6,086 nt of DNA from positions 1-6,086 of the forward strand of contig JADGQH010000201.1 of assembly GCA_017881985.1 (NCBI GenBank), in the 5' to 3' direction. Below the pieces are notes generated by a model. It did no database searches. It had not been told where the DNA came from and was given only the letters and a program-made list of their open reading frames with translations. The stretch comes from Chloroflexota bacterium (GTDB taxonomy: Bacteria; Chloroflexota; Limnocylindria; Limnocylindrales; CSP1-4). A program made the translations under genes and the position numbers. Below, in pieces: positions 5,391 through 6,086 of the stretch. Positions within the stretch are counted from its first letter, which is position 1. Each line of letters begins with the position of its first letter.

Positions 5391-6086
5391 TCAGCGCTCG
5401 ACGGTGACGGCCGCGCCCGACGCCGCAGACTCGTAGAGCGCCGCGATCGCCCGCGCCTGGCCCATGGCGTCCTCGCGCCCCAGCAGTGGCTCGGCCTCGC
5501 CCAGGATCGCCGCGCTCATGTTCTCGAGCTCCAGCGGGTAGGGGTCGACCGGCGTGACCGGGATCTCGCGGTCTCCCAGCCAGAGCGCACGCGCCTTGCC
5601 CTGCCAGGGGCTTCGCATCACGAGGATGCTCGCATCCCCGACCGCCTCGAGCGATGCGTCGTCGGACGTGAAGCCGGATGTGATCGTGGCGATCACCTCG
5701 TCCGGGAAGCGCAGCAGGCCGGCGAAGGTCATGTCGACCCCGGAAGAAGCCAGGGTCTGTTCGCCGAGCACGCGGATCGGCTCCGCCCCGGCGACCAGGC
5801 GGGCGCCGCTGACCGAGTAGCAGCCGACGTCCATCAGGCTTCCGCCGTCGAGGTCGGCCGTGAGTCGGACATCGGCCTGGTCCTCGATCCGGAAGCTGAA
5901 GGACGCGCGGATCGCCTGGAGCCTGCCGACCTCGGGAAGCAGCTCGACGAAGCGCCGCGCCTGCGGCGTGTGGCGCCACATGAACGCCTCCATCAGCACG
6001 CGCTCGGCGGCGTCCGCGGCGTCGAACGCCTCCGCGACCTCGGCCGGATGCCGCGAGTACGGCTTCTCGCACAGCACGTGCTTGCC
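5391..6086 (-). CDS. Gfo/Idh/MocA family NAD(P)-dependent oxidoreductase (5' partial)
   Basis: The frame is open from the right edge of the window to a TGA at 5391-5393, giving 231 visible residues beginning GKHVLCEKPYS. The EKP motif (visible residues 7-9) marks the end of the Rossmann domain and carries the conserved catalytic-site lysine K8. MEAFMWRHTPQ (32-42) and GRLQAIRASFSF (54-65) follow in the C-terminal alpha/beta domain. GGSLMDVGCYSVSGAR (81-96) carries D86 and Y90 in the D-x3-Y spacing of glucose-fructose oxidoreductase and dimeric dihydrodiol dehydrogenase, rather than the D-x3-H of inositol-dehydrogenase-like members. About 95-100 residues, including the GxGxxG nucleotide-binding motif, lie outside. 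The likely role is cytoplasmic oxidation or reduction of a sugar, polyol or cyclic diol; the substrate is unknown. The GTG at 6077 is internal, not a start. The gene ends 23 bases from the convergent NifX-like gene, a space with no obvious terminator hairpin. Confidence 0.9.
   Translation of the reverse strand, partial: GKHVLCEKPYSRHPAEVAEAFDAADAAERVLMEAFMWRHTPQARRFVELLPEVGRLQAIRASFSFRIEDQADVRLTADLDGGSLMDVGCYSVSGARLVAGAEPIRVLGEQTLASSGVDMTFAGLLRFPDEVIATITSGFTSDDASLEAVGDASILVMRSPWQGKARALWLGDREIPVTPVDPYPLELENMSAAILGEAEPLLGREDAMGQARAIAALYESAASGAAVTVER

Noticed and set aside
4447..6072. A 541-codon open frame on the minus strand
   Set aside because: It is out of frame with both recognised minus-strand genes it overlaps, antisense to the NifX-like gene, and has Arg/Gly/Ala-rich composition with no family motif.

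Overview
This is a GC-rich stretch of bacterial chromosome (roughly 70% GC by eye, with G or C at most third codon positions). It is densely packed with six protein genes. The style of the genes suggests a high-GC soil or water bacterium, perhaps Actinomycetota or a GC-rich Chloroflexota lineage. Supporting signs are the helical-repeat C-terminus of a large ATPase/cyclase-type regulator, a mycothiol-dependent-type DinB enzyme, and -10 boxes of TANNNT form. The phylum is inference only, because no marker gene is present. I see no mobile element, CRISPR array, tRNA or rRNA.

Layout, left to right: (1) 1-1482, plus strand, the C-terminal 493 residues of a large TPR/helical-repeat protein whose start lies left of the window. 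(2) 1448-2563, minus, an integral-membrane acyltransferase-3 family protein, whose end overlaps gene 1 tail-to-tail by 35 bases. (3) 2698-3918, minus, an FAD/NAD(P)-binding flavoprotein of the flavin-monooxygenase-like group. (4) 4035-4784, minus, a maleylpyruvate-isomerase/DinB-type enzyme. (5) 5026-5367, plus, a stand-alone NifX/NifB-C-terminus-like (dinitrogenase iron-molybdenum cofactor) domain protein, divergent from gene 4. (6) 5391-6086, minus, a Gfo/Idh/MocA oxidoreductase whose N-terminus lies beyond the right edge.

Genes 4, 3 and 2 are read one after another in the same direction, but gaps of 116 and 134 bases with inverted repeats separate them. The flavoprotein has its own plausible promoter so close to its ATG that the mRNA could be leaderless. 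The minus-strand cluster may therefore be separate transcription units rather than one tight operon. No pathway can be firmly assembled from these genes: a thiol-transferase-like enzyme, a flavin oxidoreductase and a membrane acyltransferase could act on a shared small molecule, but nothing in the sequence proves it.

The window looks mostly like ordinary chromosomal territory. The items most worth a second look are the perfect 9-bp inverted repeat two bases upstream of the acyltransferase ribosome-binding site, the possible leaderless promoter of the flavoprotein, the departures from family motifs in the flavoprotein and the NifX-like protein, and the structured spacer between genes 4 and 3.
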